Origin: Ipomoea triloba
Lineage: Eukaryota > Streptophyta > Magnoliopsida > Solanales > Convolvulaceae
Direction of reading: 5' to 3'
Length of the DNA stretch: 64,000 nt
Assembly: GCF_003576645.1 (NCBI RefSeq)
Contig: NC_044925.1
Location: forward strand, 4,858,139 to 4,922,138
Shown in pieces: positions 39,201 through 51,609 of this stretch (positions within the stretch are counted from its first letter, which is position 1; every line of letters starts with the position of its first letter). The notes under the pieces were generated by a model. That model made no database searches and had not been told where the DNA came from. It saw only the letters and a list, made by a program, of their open reading frames with translations. The position numbers and the translations under genes are program-made.

Positions 39201-40865
39201 CCTTTACCGGTCTCTGCCCACCACATAGCCAACATTATTCACTACTAATTAATTAACATTATATTTCATGGTCTCTTACATTGAAGAGTCCCAACAGTGG
39301 TGGTTTTTCTATCTGGGAGCCTCCTGTTCCGCAACCATATATGCAACTGTTGAATCCATCTGAATTCTTTGCAGATATTGTAGTAGAGAAAGAGTAAGCT
39401 CACAATTTCTTCTTTAAACGATAACATCATATAAATATATAAAATGACTAATCATCTTCAAAATATTATTGTGGATTAGGCATGTAGAACCTACTGGATG
39501 TATAATCAGTGCTCTTGCGGCCTTCAGATCTCAATATCCGAATTATAGACCAAAAGAAATTGATATTTCTATATCAAAGGCAGTACAATACCTTGAAAAT
39601 GAACAGCAAGCAGATGGGTCATGGTATGGGTACTGGGGAATTTGTTTCCTCTATGGCACTTGCTTTGCCCTATTAGGGCGAATTTGTTTCCTCTATGGCA
39701 CTTGCTTTGCCCTATTAGGGCTGGCAACTGCGGGAAAGAATTACGAGAATAGTAAAGCCATTCGCAAAGCTGTTCATTTCTACCTATCAAAACAGAACCA
39801 AGAAGGTGGCTGGGGAGAATGTCTTGAATCTTGCCCAACCATGGTACGGTATATCAGTTAATCAATATAAATATATACGCTTTCAATGTAAAATTGATCA
39901 TAATTACGAAAATATGATCTGATCTATTCGATTTTTTGTAAATTTAAAGTTGAGATTGATTCTTACTTTTCTCCTAAAAACTATATATTCCATACAATGC
40001 TTTATATTTGTCAAATTCTCATGCTCTACCATTGATAATTTTATGAGCAGAAATATATACCGTTGGAAGGGAATCGTACAAATTTGGTACAAACATCATG
40101 GGCAATGCTAGGACTCATGTACTCTGGACAGGTTAGTACTGTACGTTTAGTGAAATCTAACAGTATGCTTTAATGTAATTAAGGGTGTGTTTTGTCGTAT
40201 CTATTTCCTTGTTAACTAGGCTGAGAGGGATCCAACTCCTTTACACAAAGCAGCTAAGTTATTAATCAATGCACAAATGGAAGATGGAGATTTCCCTCAA
40301 CAAGTAAGTCAACTATTTTAATTAAACTATTTACCTCCCTAAGTATTTTAAATTCAAATATTGGAAAAATATTTATAGAAAATAGCAATTTCAAATCTTC
40401 AATTACTAACAAAAATATTAATAACCCTTCAAATGTTTACGTATGTACAAGGTGACGGTTTTGGTTTCTTGGCTTGTTAACGAGACTTTAATGGTTTATA
40501 GTTGCAAATTTCCTATGTTGACTAAAATGTTTTACCTATGCAACGTGAAAGTGATGCACTTTAAAAATCTCTATTGGTGAGTAATCAAAACTATCACCTT
40601 ATACAGAACTTGATGGACAATAATTCTTACATTAACAATTCAAAAAGGTTGAAATTGCTATTTCATATAAATATAAAGACAAGCATAGCTACTTTTCTTT
40701 AAATAATGTTATCTTTTTTTCAAATACTTTCCTAATAATTAATAATTACAAAAACATAATCAGGACATTACTGGAGTCTTTATGAGGAATTGCATGTTGC
40801 ACTATGCACAATATAGGAGTTACTTCCCATTGTGGGCATTGGCTGAATATCGTAAACGCCTGTGA
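33025..40865 (+). CDS. oxidosqualene cyclase gene B, complete (15 exons)
   Basis: A complete triterpene/sterol-type OSC gene. Exons: 33025-33225, 33505-33693, 34511-34600, 34744-34938, 35313-35397, 35488-35654, 36317-36505, 37590-37823, 38719-38841, 38949-39047, 39287-39393, 39480-39843, 40051-40131, 40220-40303, 40764-40865. Total 2310 nt, 769 residues; plant OSCs are usually about 760. The start [13 protein letters not shown] is typical. MWCYCR is at 256-261, the form seen in beta-amyrin synthases (lupeol types often have Leu for the Trp). The catalytic Asp is 484, in SDGTAE rather than SDCTAE. The equivalents of Phe413 (412), Phe474 (473), Trp612 and Phe728 (742) are present. The Cys of VECT (564) is Pro. 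Residues 627-640 repeat 613-626 with one change. All introns are GT-AG except intron 9, read as GC-AG. Expected at the ER; product unpredictable. Confidence 0.93.
33242..33282. repeat. (TA)n in intron 1 of gene B
   Basis: About 40 bp of TA, 16 bp after the exon-1 donor. Confidence 0.95.
33694..34510 (+). other. intron 2 of gene B, with MITEs
   Basis: It holds two related inserts: a partial one about 33955-34092 (ending CCGTGAGACCGTCTCAC) and one about 34145-34465 with AATGTAATACTT units and imperfect inverted ends. They belong to the same family as 1538-1834. Confidence 0.55.
35711..36262. mobile_element. foldback element in intron 6 of gene B
   Basis: The left arm, from TTAATTCCATTTTTGGTCCT, and the right arm, ending AGGACCAAAAATGGAATTAG, are reverse complements over about 250 bp each, around a centre near 35975. 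If transcribed with the gene it would form a long hairpin before splicing. Confidence 0.85.
36545..36680 (-). mobile_element. tRNA-derived SINE in intron 7 of gene B
   Basis: Minus strand: TTTGTAGTCTAGTGGCACG (box A) and ATGATTCGAGCCTC (box B), with an A-rich tail. It is flanked by the perfect 10-bp target duplication ATTGCTTGCT (36535-36544 and 36681-36690). Confidence 0.88.
36691..37589 (+). other. rest of intron 7 of gene B
   Basis: It contains two SINE-3'-end-like pieces (ACTACATTGTAACAGAGTCA, about 36720 and 36845). From about 37370 it is homologous to the sequence before exon 8 of gene A (about 775-1046; CGACATCCCACATC). No other gene is seen. Confidence 0.6.
37824..38718 (+). other. 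intron 8 of gene B, with hAT-like insert
   Basis: Gene A has only a 104-bp intron here. About 38150-38570 carries a repeat with ends TAGGGTGTCAATGCCGG and GGTTCTTCATCCTA and a GGCCCGCC-rich arm, like a non-autonomous hAT. A clean target duplication was not found. Confidence 0.45.
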
Positions 40866-43180
40866 ACATCAAAAAGTCACTAAATTCAAATCCTACTAAA
40901 TATATCACTAGTGGAATTTTATGTATCCATTCCACCTCCAAGTTAACATGTAATCTTGTGGTGTACACTATGTTACTTCAAGAAATAACAATCTTTGTAT
41001 GAGTTTGATTCAGTAACATTATATCGACTCCTATATGAATTATTTGAATGACTTTTGTTAGTTGAATTAGACAGAGAATATGAGATGTATGATGTAATAA
41101 AAAATAAAAAGTTGGCATTGTAATATAGGTTTACCATTTTGCGCTCTTAATTACTATCTTTGAAAGCATATGGTGCTTAATTACCATTTTCCCCCAACAA
41201 AAGAGACTTCTTGAAGGCCTGGATTAGCTTAGAAGTTTCGAGTCTCTTTAATTGGATTGCATTGAAAGCTTATCTTTCTTACTTGATAGAAAATATATAG
41301 CATATATTTTTTGTGACTCTTGAAAATTATATATAATTGCACTTATCTCTAGTATCTCTTGTCTCGTAAATTTGTTAATTGAAGGAAAATAAATTCAAAT
41401 TGATCAATTTACAATTAAATAATTAGAATTTGATAAGTGTAAATTTTTGTCCAACTGTTATATGTAACTTATATATAAAATTAAGGTTAAACTCTTTCCA
41501 CAACAACTATACTTGTTTGGGCAAGTACGTAAATATCTTCCTTAGATAGTTGCCAACATTTCCTTTTAGGAGTAAGAAAAACCTTGTATGCTACTTGAAC
41601 ATAGAATCTCATACTCATGAGTTCTACTGCTTATTAAAGTCTTGCTACTATAATTAAGATTCGTGTTGTAAGTACACTCGTGTTGCATATGACAAGTCAT
41701 GCTGCTTCTCAACCTCATTATTAGGATTCTATGTATTTGAGTCGATTACGACTCCCTATTCTAGGCTTCTTGTGATTCCCCTATTTTAGTGAAGAGTAGT
41801 TAATGATGAGGTGGATGAAAGTGATAAAACGAGGAAGAAGTTCTCCAAGTGTCGTGTTCTCAAGGATGACAAATTGGAGTTGAAGTAGTGTTGGCATTTA
41901 GGAGGTTAAGAGACAAGAGTTACAAGGATTACTAGGGGACAATTGAATCATGGATGGAGGGTTGCAATGGTGAATCTAAGGAAAATGATTTAAAAGAACA
42001 AGGGGGTTGAATGCCTTAACTAGCCTATGCCCGCAATTGACCGCATTATGGAGATTGTAGAAACAAGGTTCGAGAATAATCACGGGAGCCCACGGTATCT
42101 TCTCCAAGTGGCGTCACACTCGGACTCCCAAGTCCTCATTCGGTTGGGACATTTCGTCGAACATGTGGTCTACCACTCCTCCAGGACCTCATCTTTCCGG
42201 ATAGAGGGCGGGGATGTGGATGATTTGGACTCATGAGGACCCGCTATCGCGCAATCACACACTCTCACTAATTCTACTATCTACCCCGGCCGGAAATATA
42301 AGCAAATCATGAAGGATATCAACTACACAAGACTAGCACCCTACTTCATCATTTTCACAATCAAATGAAAGAATTCAATCATCAATCGCAAGAGCTAATA
42401 TGGGGCAATCAATCCCCTCAACTAATCTACTCAAGCATAGTTCAATGCAAAGATCAAAACAATAGAAAATAACAAGGAAATCAAATAGAAATAACAATGC
42501 AATCAATAAAAACAAGAGTAGAGTAGAGATACCTAATCAATTCAGTATATCTATTACATCTTCATTGCCATTGCGCACCAATCTAGCTAGATCTACCCCT
42601 AACTAAGAAATCTAACACTAGGAATTATGGGGAAATTCCCCAAAGAGGAGAAAACAATTGAAATCAGATCTAAGCTAAATTGGGCCGGGGATCCCCTCAA
42701 AAATGCAGGGGAAGGGTTTAAACAGTCTTCCAAAACTCAAAATCCCGAAATCGCCATTAATGACCTGGTCCACGCCAGCTCCAAGTGTGGAGGCCTGGCG
42801 TGGAACCCTACTGGAAATGTTCCACACCATCTCCACGCATGGAGGAGACATGGATCAACCCCTGCTAGTTTGCTTCTCCATTTGTTCCTTTTTTTTTCGG
42901 CCTCGGGTCTTGTTTTGTCCTGCGGGAATGACTTCGAAACATAATGTAAAGCCGAGTTTGCAGATTTGATCACATCAGAGTCTTTTATGCATGAAATGAT
43001 TACGAATGGGTGACAAAATCACGTATTAATGTCCTAAAACTGACCCTAAACTCGACTATTCTTGACGCTTATCATTTAGTCTCCTTGGGATTCTCTCGTT
43101 ATATATATCCATCTAATATGTATCTTTGAATAATCTCATTCAATACAATTCATTTAGTTCTCGTCTGGTATCAGTACACC
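40866..43180. other. 3' flank of gene B and unassigned repeats
   Basis: About 40866-41180 matches the 3' flanks of gene A and of the 11.3-kb fragment, marking the end of the OSC duplication unit. 41200-43180 contains no gene I can recognise. 42620-42960 is GC-richer with overlapping open frames on both strands, but they show no family features; it could be part of an LTR element. Confidence 0.45.
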
Positions 43181-43400
43181 AGGCAATTATGGACACAACC
43201 CGTTAACACGACACGAAATCAGACACGAAAATAGCGGGTTAGTGTTTTGCCTTAATGTGTCTCGGGCCGTTAACAGGTTGATCCGTTAAGGACCCGTTAT
43301 GTTTCATGTCTTAACGGGTCAACCCGTTAAACCTATTCAGAACCCGTTTCACCCATTAACATTATCGTATTAACCCGTTTACATAAACTTGTTTATATCC
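43180..43400. repeat. dispersed repeat with ACCCGTTAA units
   Basis: Clusters of AACGGGTCAACCCGTTAA-type palindromic units, a pattern of common plant non-autonomous hAT-like repeats. Ends are not clear. Confidence 0.4.
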
Positions 43401-43604
43401 CGCTAAGAACCATTGTCATTAATCTAAGAACCATTGTCATGAATGAGATTACAAAATATATCATGAAATGACTAAGGATGAATTTACTACATTAGGCTAA
43501 GATCCTAGACCAATTATTTATGTTCAACAATCTAAAATTTGAATTTTTATTGTTTTCAATTTTATTTTAAAAACTAGTATGGAATTCTTTAATTATGATT
43601 TTTG

Positions 43605-45393
43605 GAGAGTTTTTTCCCAAAATGGTCCCTCGACTATTGCTCATTCTCAATTTTGCATTTCGACTTTCAATTGCACCTAATGTGGTCCCTCGACTTTCAA
43701 AAACTCACCCAATTTGGTCCTTCGTTACATATTCCGTCAAACCAGTGTTAAAATGGAGGGCATTTTCGTCCATTTACCTATTGTTAGCCTAATAAACATT
43801 GAGAAATAGTTGAGGGACCGTTTTGAGAATAGTCAAGGGACCATTTTGGGAAAAACTATTTTATTTATTTCATTTTTGTTTATTTTCATTTTTTAGACTC
43901 TATAAAATTAGAATTTCTATACATTTTTTTCTTACAAATATAAATAGTTAAAATCGTGCAATCCATCCTAAAAATTTTTAACTTTTTTACAAACTTTTTC
44001 CCTTTATCTAAATATACAAACTATTCGTATGCACATTTACAATAAGTTTCGTAAATTTTATAAATACTCATTTTTAAGCACCGATTAAAATAATTCTTAG
44101 TCACATCCGTAGTACTAAATATATTACTTTGGATTTTTTTATAAATAATATATAATATTATTAAACTCAAATAATTAAAAATAATGTGCCCACAGCACAA
44201 AAGATTTTATGATTGACTTAAAAATTAACTATAAATTTTATTGTTGAATACAAATTGACAATTATTAAACATTATTTATAATAATTATTGTGTCCCGTGT
44301 AACATACTAAAATTGTTAGGTAGGATTTTTATAATTAAGGTATAATTTAATTAAATCAAAATTATTAAAAATAATGTGTCCACATTACAAAATAAATTAT
44401 ACTTGCCTTAATAATTAATAATTAATAAAAAATAAGAAGAGGAAAACATATAAAAGATGTCATATAATATCTTAAATAATGTAAATTAATATAAAATTTA
44501 ATAATTACTTCGAAATCAAATACAGAAAATATTGCAGGAAATATTGACGAGATTTTACTTTTCGGCTCATCTGAGAAGTTTACTAGAAAAATTTACTTTT
44601 CGGTCCAATATTTTGAGAAGTTTACTAGAAAAATTTACTTTTCGGTCCAATATTTTCTCTACATTTTACACTCTTTGGGTGTCTACGCTTGAAAAAAATA
44701 TATCATTTTACACTCTTTGGGTGTCTACGCTTGAAAAAAATATATTATTTTCAATGGTTTGGGTGTCTACGCTTGAAAAAAATATATTATTTTCAATGGT
44801 AAAAGTAATATCGCTTGAAAAAAATATATTATTTTCAATGGTAAAAGTAATATTTAATTAATGTGATACATAGTGATTGATTGTCTATGAACATTTAAAA
44901 AAAAAAAAAAAGAAGAAGTATATGAGTATTTATGAAATTTACGGAACTTATTGTAAAAATTCATAGGAATAGTTTGTATATTTACAGGGAAAAAGTCTGT
45001 AAAGAAAGTTAAAAATTTTGATGTTGGATTGCGCGATTTTAACTATTTATATTTATAGGAAAAAAATGTATAGAAATTCTAATTTTATAGAGTCTAAAAA
45101 ATGAAAATAAACAAAAATGAAATAAATAAAGTAGTTTTTCCCAAAATGGTCCCTTGACTATTCTCAAAATGGTCCCTCAACTATTTCTCAATGTTTATTA
45201 GGCTAACAATAGGTAAATGGACGAAAATACCCTCCATTTTAACACTGATTTGACGGAATATGTAACGGAGGACCAAATTGGGTGAGTTTTTGAAAGTCGA
45301 GGGACTACATTAGGTGCAATTGAAAGTCGAAATGCAAAATTGAGAATGAGCAATAGTCGGGGGACCATTTTGGGAAAAAACTCATTTTTGGAT
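43605..45393. mobile_element. large foldback element with about 480-bp arms
   Basis: The left arm (43605 to about 44090) and right arm (about 44900-45393) are near-identical reverse complements, starting GTTTTTTCCCAAAATGGTCC. The central 800 bp hold a tandem array at 44560-44850 with units such as TTGAAAAAAATATATTATTT and GTTTGGGTGTCTACGC. No transposase. Confidence 0.85.
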
Positions 45394-45617
45394 GTTATTT
45401 TATCACTTTTATGAATGTTATAAATTGAATATTTTTTTAGTTTGTTTGATGGATTGAATTGTAGGTTTAATTTATTTTTTTTTATATAACTTAACTTCAA
45501 ATTTTAATTTTTTTAATATATTAATAGGTTTAGCGGTTTAAAAAGGGAATATAGATGAGGAATATGGATGACACCAATCACACCACAAGATTGATAATTA
45601 TCTAGATAAGCCTATAA

Positions 45618-46010
45618 TAACACCTCTCAACCAGTCGTTATACCGTTGTCCATGGTCCACAAAGCATTGTGGACCATGGATCATGGCTGATACTGTAGTT
45701 GTGTTGAACTGATATTGCAGTTGTGTTGAACGGATATTGTAGTTGTGTTGAACGGAAACTGCAGTTGCGCAGAACAGAGGCTGTGTCATCCGTCTGGAAC
45801 TGCAGTTGTGTTGAACTGATACTTCAGTTGTATTGAACGGATACTGCAGTTGTGTTGAAAGGATACTGCACTTGTGTTGAACGGATGAACAATCTATGTT
45901 CCGCGCAACTGCAGTTTCCTTTCAACACAACTACAGTATCTTTTCAACACAACTACACTATCCGTTCAACACAACTACAGTATCAGTCATGATCATGGTC
46001 CACAATATAA
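45618..46010. mobile_element. Mutator-like MITE (CTGCAGTTGTGTTGAA family)
   Basis: Palindromic array of the same units as 28660-28980. It is flanked by a 9-bp direct repeat CCTCTCAAC. The duplicate segment near 27760 has no insert. Confidence 0.8.
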
Positions 46011-46629
46011 TTTGCGCCTCTCAACACACAAGAGAGACAAGAAAATGTCTTAACATTTTTTCATTCAATCTAATCTCAAAATTCTGCTCCTAAGATGATG
46101 TTTCAACGTCCTTTTTTATAACACTATTTACAAGGCAATGAATGACATTTATCTCTCCTAAAACAAAGAAAACAAAAAGTCACATATTAAATTTAGCATA
46201 ATTAAATATATTTTAATTCACTAAAATACTTGATTTTAATTATGTGGTTTCATTTCAATGATGATCAGGTTCCATGGTCCTTTGAGGACATTTTCCTTCA
46301 TATTATTGGACCTACATAATGATGTTTTAAATTTCTATGGTCGTTGGTCTCCTCATCAAATTTGGTTGGCGCACAACAAAATTAAAGCAGACATGATATA
46401 TATCTACCGTTATTTATAATTTTCGATGATTCATCAATTCACAACCTATCAAATTTCTTGCCGCGCAATAAACTGAAAGTAGACAGTTATCTGCCCTCTG
46501 CCATTATTTATAACGAAAAATGAGGTTTATCTACCATTAATTATAATGTAAAATGAAGTTTATCTACCATTATTAATTATAATGTAAAATGATATATATC
46601 AGCTAGCTAACCCTTTATTTATTTTTGAA

Positions 46630-46886
46630 ATAAGGGTCAAATAGGCCACCGAACTACACACGAAACTGCAATTAGGCCATTGAACTCAAAAACAATGCAA
46701 TTGGGTCCCTGAACTACAAAAATCCATGCAAATTAACCCAAAGTGACTTGTTTGACTTGATCTTCCGGGTAATTTGGGTTAATTTGCATGCATTTGTGTA
46801 GTTCAGGAACCCAATTGCATTGTTTTTGAGTTCGATAGCCTAATTGCAATTTCGTGTGTAGTTCGGTGGCCTATTTGACCCTTATT
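46630..46886. mobile_element. foldback MITE, about 257 bp
   Basis: The ends TAAGGGTCAAATAGGCCACC and GGCCTATTTGACCCTTATT are inverted. The whole sequence is a hairpin with a loop around 46745-46765. Confidence 0.85.
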
Positions 46887-47478
46887 CCTTTATTTTTTAG
46901 GTAGCAAATGTTAATATGACTGCGTGCGTACAGATCAATGAAGTATTATCCTAACGAAATGCAGTAGATGACTTCAATTGATCACATATTGACACTATAA
47001 TAACTTCATTTGATTATATAATCAATTAATTTGTTGTACATTGGGTGAGTTAGAAATACCGGGTCTATAGAGAATTAAGGGAATGCTTGAGCATGATTTT
47101 TAAACACGTTTTTAAGTATTTATTATTTCCCTATAGGAATATGATTCATGTGACTGACAATAAATAATTAATGCCTGACCTATATTGGACCATTAAAGAA
47201 GGATAAATAAGGGTATGACATTCTGTAATTTTGAGCATTATAAACTCTCTATTTTTGTTCTTTATATTACCACGTTTAGCGAATTTTCTATGGTCACACG
47301 TGTGAGACCGTCTTACGGATCCCTATCTGTGAGATATTTCGGGTCAATATGCAAATGTAATACTTATACTAGCTAAGGTAATACTAAATCATGAATAAAA
47401 TGATTGTTACTTATAAGGGAAATCATAATACTTTTGAGAACAAATGTAATATTTTTATATTTTGATGTAAAAGTATTA

Positions 47479-47774
47479 GGGTGTGTTTGGTTGGTGGGTT
47501 TAGGCATAAGGAATGTGTATAAAAGTGATTGTTAGTGTTTGGTTGATAGATTTTGAGAATGCTGCTATGGGTTTGGAATACCCCATTAATGAGAAAACTC
47601 ATACCCTTATTAAATAAAGGTTTCATTTCCCTTCCTCATTTCTTCCCCAACTATTAATAATCATTCTCATTCCACCCAACTACCAAACATGCTAAATACT
47701 TTCACCAAAATCCATTACCCTTACCAAGTATTCCGATTCCGATTCCGATTCCCATGTGCGAACCAAACGCACCC
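47479..47774. mobile_element. Tourist/Harbinger MITE
   Basis: Ends GGGTGTGTTTGGTTGG and AACCAAACGCACCC, with the canonical 3-bp target duplication TTA (47476-47478 and 47775-47777). The duplicate segment at about 29100 has the single-TTA empty site. Confidence 0.93.
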
Positions 47775-48611
47775 TTACTTTTTTTCATCAAAAGTATTAT
47801 ATTTTCCCTTATAAGTAATGTTACACTTATAAAGGAAAATGTAATACTTTTAAATCAAAATGTAAAAGTGTTACAATTTTCTTCAAAAGTATTACATTTT
47901 TCCATATAAGTAATAAATATTTTATTTCTAATTTAGTATTACATTTGCTAATATAAGTATTACATTTCCTTTTAAATTGTTTATTCTTTTTTTATAAACT
48001 ATAATTATTTGTTTATGAAAATATTAATGGAGTTTGATTATTTTACATTTTTTTTTGGAATAGATTATTTTACATTTAGAAAAGTATCTATAATTTTTTT
48101 TCATGATTATTGTTGTGTATGTAAAATTTTTAAAAATTTGTGAATCTTATTTTAAATTATTTGATATTCGTATTTTATTTTCTTATTTAATTTAAATTGT
48201 ATGTATAAAATTACATGTTAACTTTAGGTAGGGCTTATATTTTTCGTCATGCCCTGTGCCTATAAAATAATAGAACTGGACCCTACAGCACACTACGAAG
48301 AAGATGTGGAAGCTTAAGATTGCTGAAGGTGGGCAATTGTTATACCATAGACTAGGGTTCATATTACATTGTGAACCCTGATACAAAAATTTTGTACCTT
48401 CAATTAATATATTTTCTATCTACAGTTAACAGCTTCTGTATATGTAAACAAATAACTTGATAATTGCTGACATATAATATGATACTACAGGTATAGAAAC
48501 TGTCAACTGCATGTACAAAATGGATTAACTACAGATACATAATCTGAAAGTTATATTTGGATTAGGATTTAAAATCCAAGGTAGACTTAGTCTATGGTAT
48601 AATTTTTCGAA

Positions 48612-50290
48612 GGGATAAAGTACAAATAAGCCATCGAACTATTTGGGAAACAGCAATTAAGCCATCGAACTTGAATAACCCTCAAATAAGCCATTGAACT
48701 CGGAAAAAATGAGCAATTAAGCCACTGAAACCGGAAAAAAAAGAGCAATTAACATTTTTAACAGGTTAACTTCAGGTTAAAGTACAAATAAACCATTAAA
48801 CTATCTGAGAAATATCAATTAAGTCATCGAACTCAAATAACTCCCAAATAAGTCACTTTTTTTTTTTACTTTTTATTTAAATTTTTTATGAGTTGATTCT
48901 ATTTTTTGCCCTAGATTTATAGGTGACAGTTCACTATCAGTTCATTGTTATTTATTTATTTATTTTACCTTTTCATGAGTTATGGCCAATCATTTATTTA
49001 ATCAAATGAAAAAAAAAAATTAATTCGCCCCTGGGCGAACTAATTCGTAGTTCGCCCAGGAGACTTTTAATATTTTTTTTTTTCTTCTTCTTTTTTTCAT
49101 TTGATGATTAAATAAATTTTTGGTCATAACTCATAAAAAAGTTTTAAAAAAATAAATAAGGATGTTCGGATAAACAAGGACTAAAAGTGGATTGTCACTA
49201 GGCAAAAAATGGAATTAACTCATAAAAAAAGTTTTTTTTTTTTTAAAAAAAAAAGTGGCTTACTTGGGAATTATTTGACTTCAATGGCTTAATTGATGTT
49301 TCTTAGATAGTTTAGTGGCTTATTTGTACTTTAACATGTAGTTAATCTGTTAAAAATGTTAATTGTTCTTTTTTTTCGGTTTCAGTGGTTTAATTGTTCT
49401 TTTTTTTCGGGTTCGATGGTTTATTTGGGGAGTTTTTTGCATTTTTAGTCCCACGACTATAGTGGCAATTGTAAGATTGGTCCACGACTTTCAAACTTTG
49501 CAATTTTGGTCCATGACTATTGTTTTTGTTGCAAAAATGGTCCTTCTGGAGCCGGAAAACAAAAACCGGCGAATTTTCCGGCAATTTTTCGCCGGAAAAA
49601 AAATCAACATATGTTTTGTTAATTTCTCGTCGGAAAAAAATTCTCCTTTCAAGTAGGATTAAAATTGACATTTCTAAACAATTAATTTAAGTTAAAACAA
49701 ATTCATTTCTAAAAACATATGTAGTCAATTTAATTATTTATTATTTTGGTATACTAATTAAAGTTAAAACTAATTCATTTTTAAAAGCATATGTAGTCAA
49801 GTTAATCTTAGTAAAATTAAATACAAATTCAAAATTATTAATACAAATTCAAGATCAACAAAAAATAATATTATTAAGATTAAGTTTAAACTAAAAAGTA
49901 AAAATAATATTTGAATAATTTTGCCCAGTAGTAACATCTGCCGACACAAAGGGGAATTTTTAAGAAATGTCAATTTTAAATATACTTGAAAGGGAGATTT
50001 TTTTTTCCTGGCGAGGAATTAACGGAAAATATGTCGATTTTTTTTTTCCGGCGAAAAATTGCCGGAAAATCCGCTGATTTTTGTTTTTGGGCGCCGGAAG
50101 GACCATTTTTGCAACAAAAACAATAGTCATGGACCAAAATTGCAAAGTTTGAAAGTCGTGGACCAATCCTATAAGTGTCACTATAGTCGTGGGACTAAAA
50201 ATGTAAAAAACTCTTTATTTAGGGTTATTTGAGTTCGATAGTTTAATTACTATTTCTGAAATAGTACGATGGTTTATTTGTACTTTATCC
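48612..50290. mobile_element. TIR element with 10-bp target duplication, nested in the MITE
   Basis: The ends GGATAAAGTACAAATAAGCC and, inverted, GGTTTATTTGTACTTTATCC are flanked by a perfect ATTTTTCGAA direct repeat (48602-48611 and 50291-50300), suggesting a Mutator-like mechanism. Non-coding. It contains another foldback element at 49431-50212. Confidence 0.85.
49431..50212. mobile_element. foldback element nested in the previous one
   Basis: Inverted arms of about 200 bp start AGTTTTTTGCATTTTTAGTC and contain TGGTCCACGACTTTCAAAC and GGCGAATTTTCCGGCAATT. It is related to the elements at 29137 and 17727. Confidence 0.8.
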
Positions 50291-50515
50291 ATTTTTCGAA
50301 TGTGGGGGCCGTACATATACAGCACCAACAACTACGTCGGGGGAGTACAACCGTAATAAATAAAAGCATTCACGATGTACTCCAGTATATAATTGTACTA
50401 TTATATTGCAAAAGGCCTTCGGGAGGTTTATAAGTTTATTGTACTCTTACAGGTAACATTGCGCCTGAAATCATTATTTAATTTGACGTGGTCCAACATT
50501 ATTATGATTGGATGT

Positions 50516-50719
50516 TCTTTTTTTTTTTTTCTTTTCTTTTTAATACTATTGACTCTATTACAATGTAGTATCTGTTCTACGTTCACAACGAGCCAATGCC
50601 CCCACGCCTCAACTGGGGATCAAACCGGTGACCTCTCACTTGGGAGGGCCACAGCTATGCCGCTTGACCACAAGGTCTTTGGCAAAACACAACCTTACCA
50701 TCTTGTCTAGCTAATCTAT
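50516..50719 (-). mobile_element. tRNA-derived SINE
   Basis: Minus strand: GACCTTGTGGTCAAGCGGCA (box A) and CACCGGTTTGATCCCC (box B). The body ends with an A-rich tail. It is flanked by an 11-bp direct repeat TGATTGGATGT (50505-50515 and 50720-50730). Empty site at about 31815-31830 in the duplicate segment. Confidence 0.88.
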
Positions 50720-51003
50720 TGATTGGATGTAATTGACTAACAATTACAACATAATTCGTTGAACCCCTCAATTACGCTATTTGATTTGAGAGAATTGTAA
50801 TTCTACTGAGTTGCATTTCCCTCCATTTAAGGAATTGGAATGCATAAGTCTCCCCCTATAAATTCCAATTCGGTGCAACATGAAAAAGAAAAATAATATG
50901 AAATTACAACATCACCCTTGATGATGATTATTATTATTACTATTACCAAAGCATTTTAGTCTTTTCTTTTCAATTCCCATAAATTCTATTCTTGCCTACC
51001 AAG

Positions 51004-51609
51004 GCTCTGTTTGGCAGAGCTTATAGTTTATTTTAAGCTACTAATAAGCTATCTCTATTTGGTAATGTTCCCAAAAAAAGCTAGTAACTTAACATAAGAG
51101 CTTAATTTGAAAAGCTGTTCTAGGTAGCTTTTTAAAAATAAGCTAGTAGTTTCGTAACTTCTTTCCATTTTTATCCTTATTATTTTAAATAAATGATCTT
51201 TTACCCATCTCAATTAAAATCTTTTTGAACTTTTCTCTTCAATATGTTTAGTTGTAATTTAAATTTGACATTTGTGTGTTTGAACATTAAATTTGTATGG
51301 ACTAATTTTATTAACTTTAAATATTTTGTTTTACTTTATATATTTTCAAATATATGTTCTTACTTTATATTTTATTAAAATATATTGGTTTCATTATTTT
51401 ATATTTTAATATGTAAACAAATCTATTTAAATTTAAAACTATTTAAATTTTATGAAGATGTCATTTTTAATCTTTTTACATTTGTCAGCATATCAAAAAG
51501 CTAAAATTACCAAACACTTTTAAGCATAATAGCTTTTCAGATTTCAGCTACTAGCTTATAACTTTTCAACTTTTAGCTACCTTTTCAGCTAGATTTGCCA
51601 AACATAGCC
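51004..51609. mobile_element. Harbinger-like MITE
   Basis: The ends GGCTCTGTTTGGCAGAGC and GATTTGCCAAACATAGCC are inverted, with target duplication CAA. The paralog at about 32420 reads CTACCAAACGA without an insert. Confidence 0.8.

Larger units (their letters stand above)
48304..50355 (+). pseudogene. broken OSC exon 1, copy 2
   Basis: The exon-1 start is intact for ten codons ([10 protein letters not shown], 48304-48333), then interrupted by the shared Mutator-like MITE, itself split by a 1.7-kb element (48612-50290). Exon 1 resumes at 50298 (TGTGGGGGCCGTACATATAC), lacks 12 nt in the GRQIW region, and stops after about 50355. No later exon follows. Confidence 0.87.

Noticed and set aside
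42627..42973. Overlapping open frames of 78-105 codons on both strands.
   Set aside because: No family features, open in several frames at once because of GC-richer composition; probably repeat DNA.
44532..44861. 109-codon frame with repeated STLEKNI units.
   Set aside because: Translation of a tandem array inside a foldback element; no start context or homologous family.
50600..50690. tRNA-like box A and box B sequences.
   Set aside because: They belong to a SINE with a target duplication and an A-rich tail; no cloverleaf with intact stems. No true tRNA, rRNA or CRISPR array was found.
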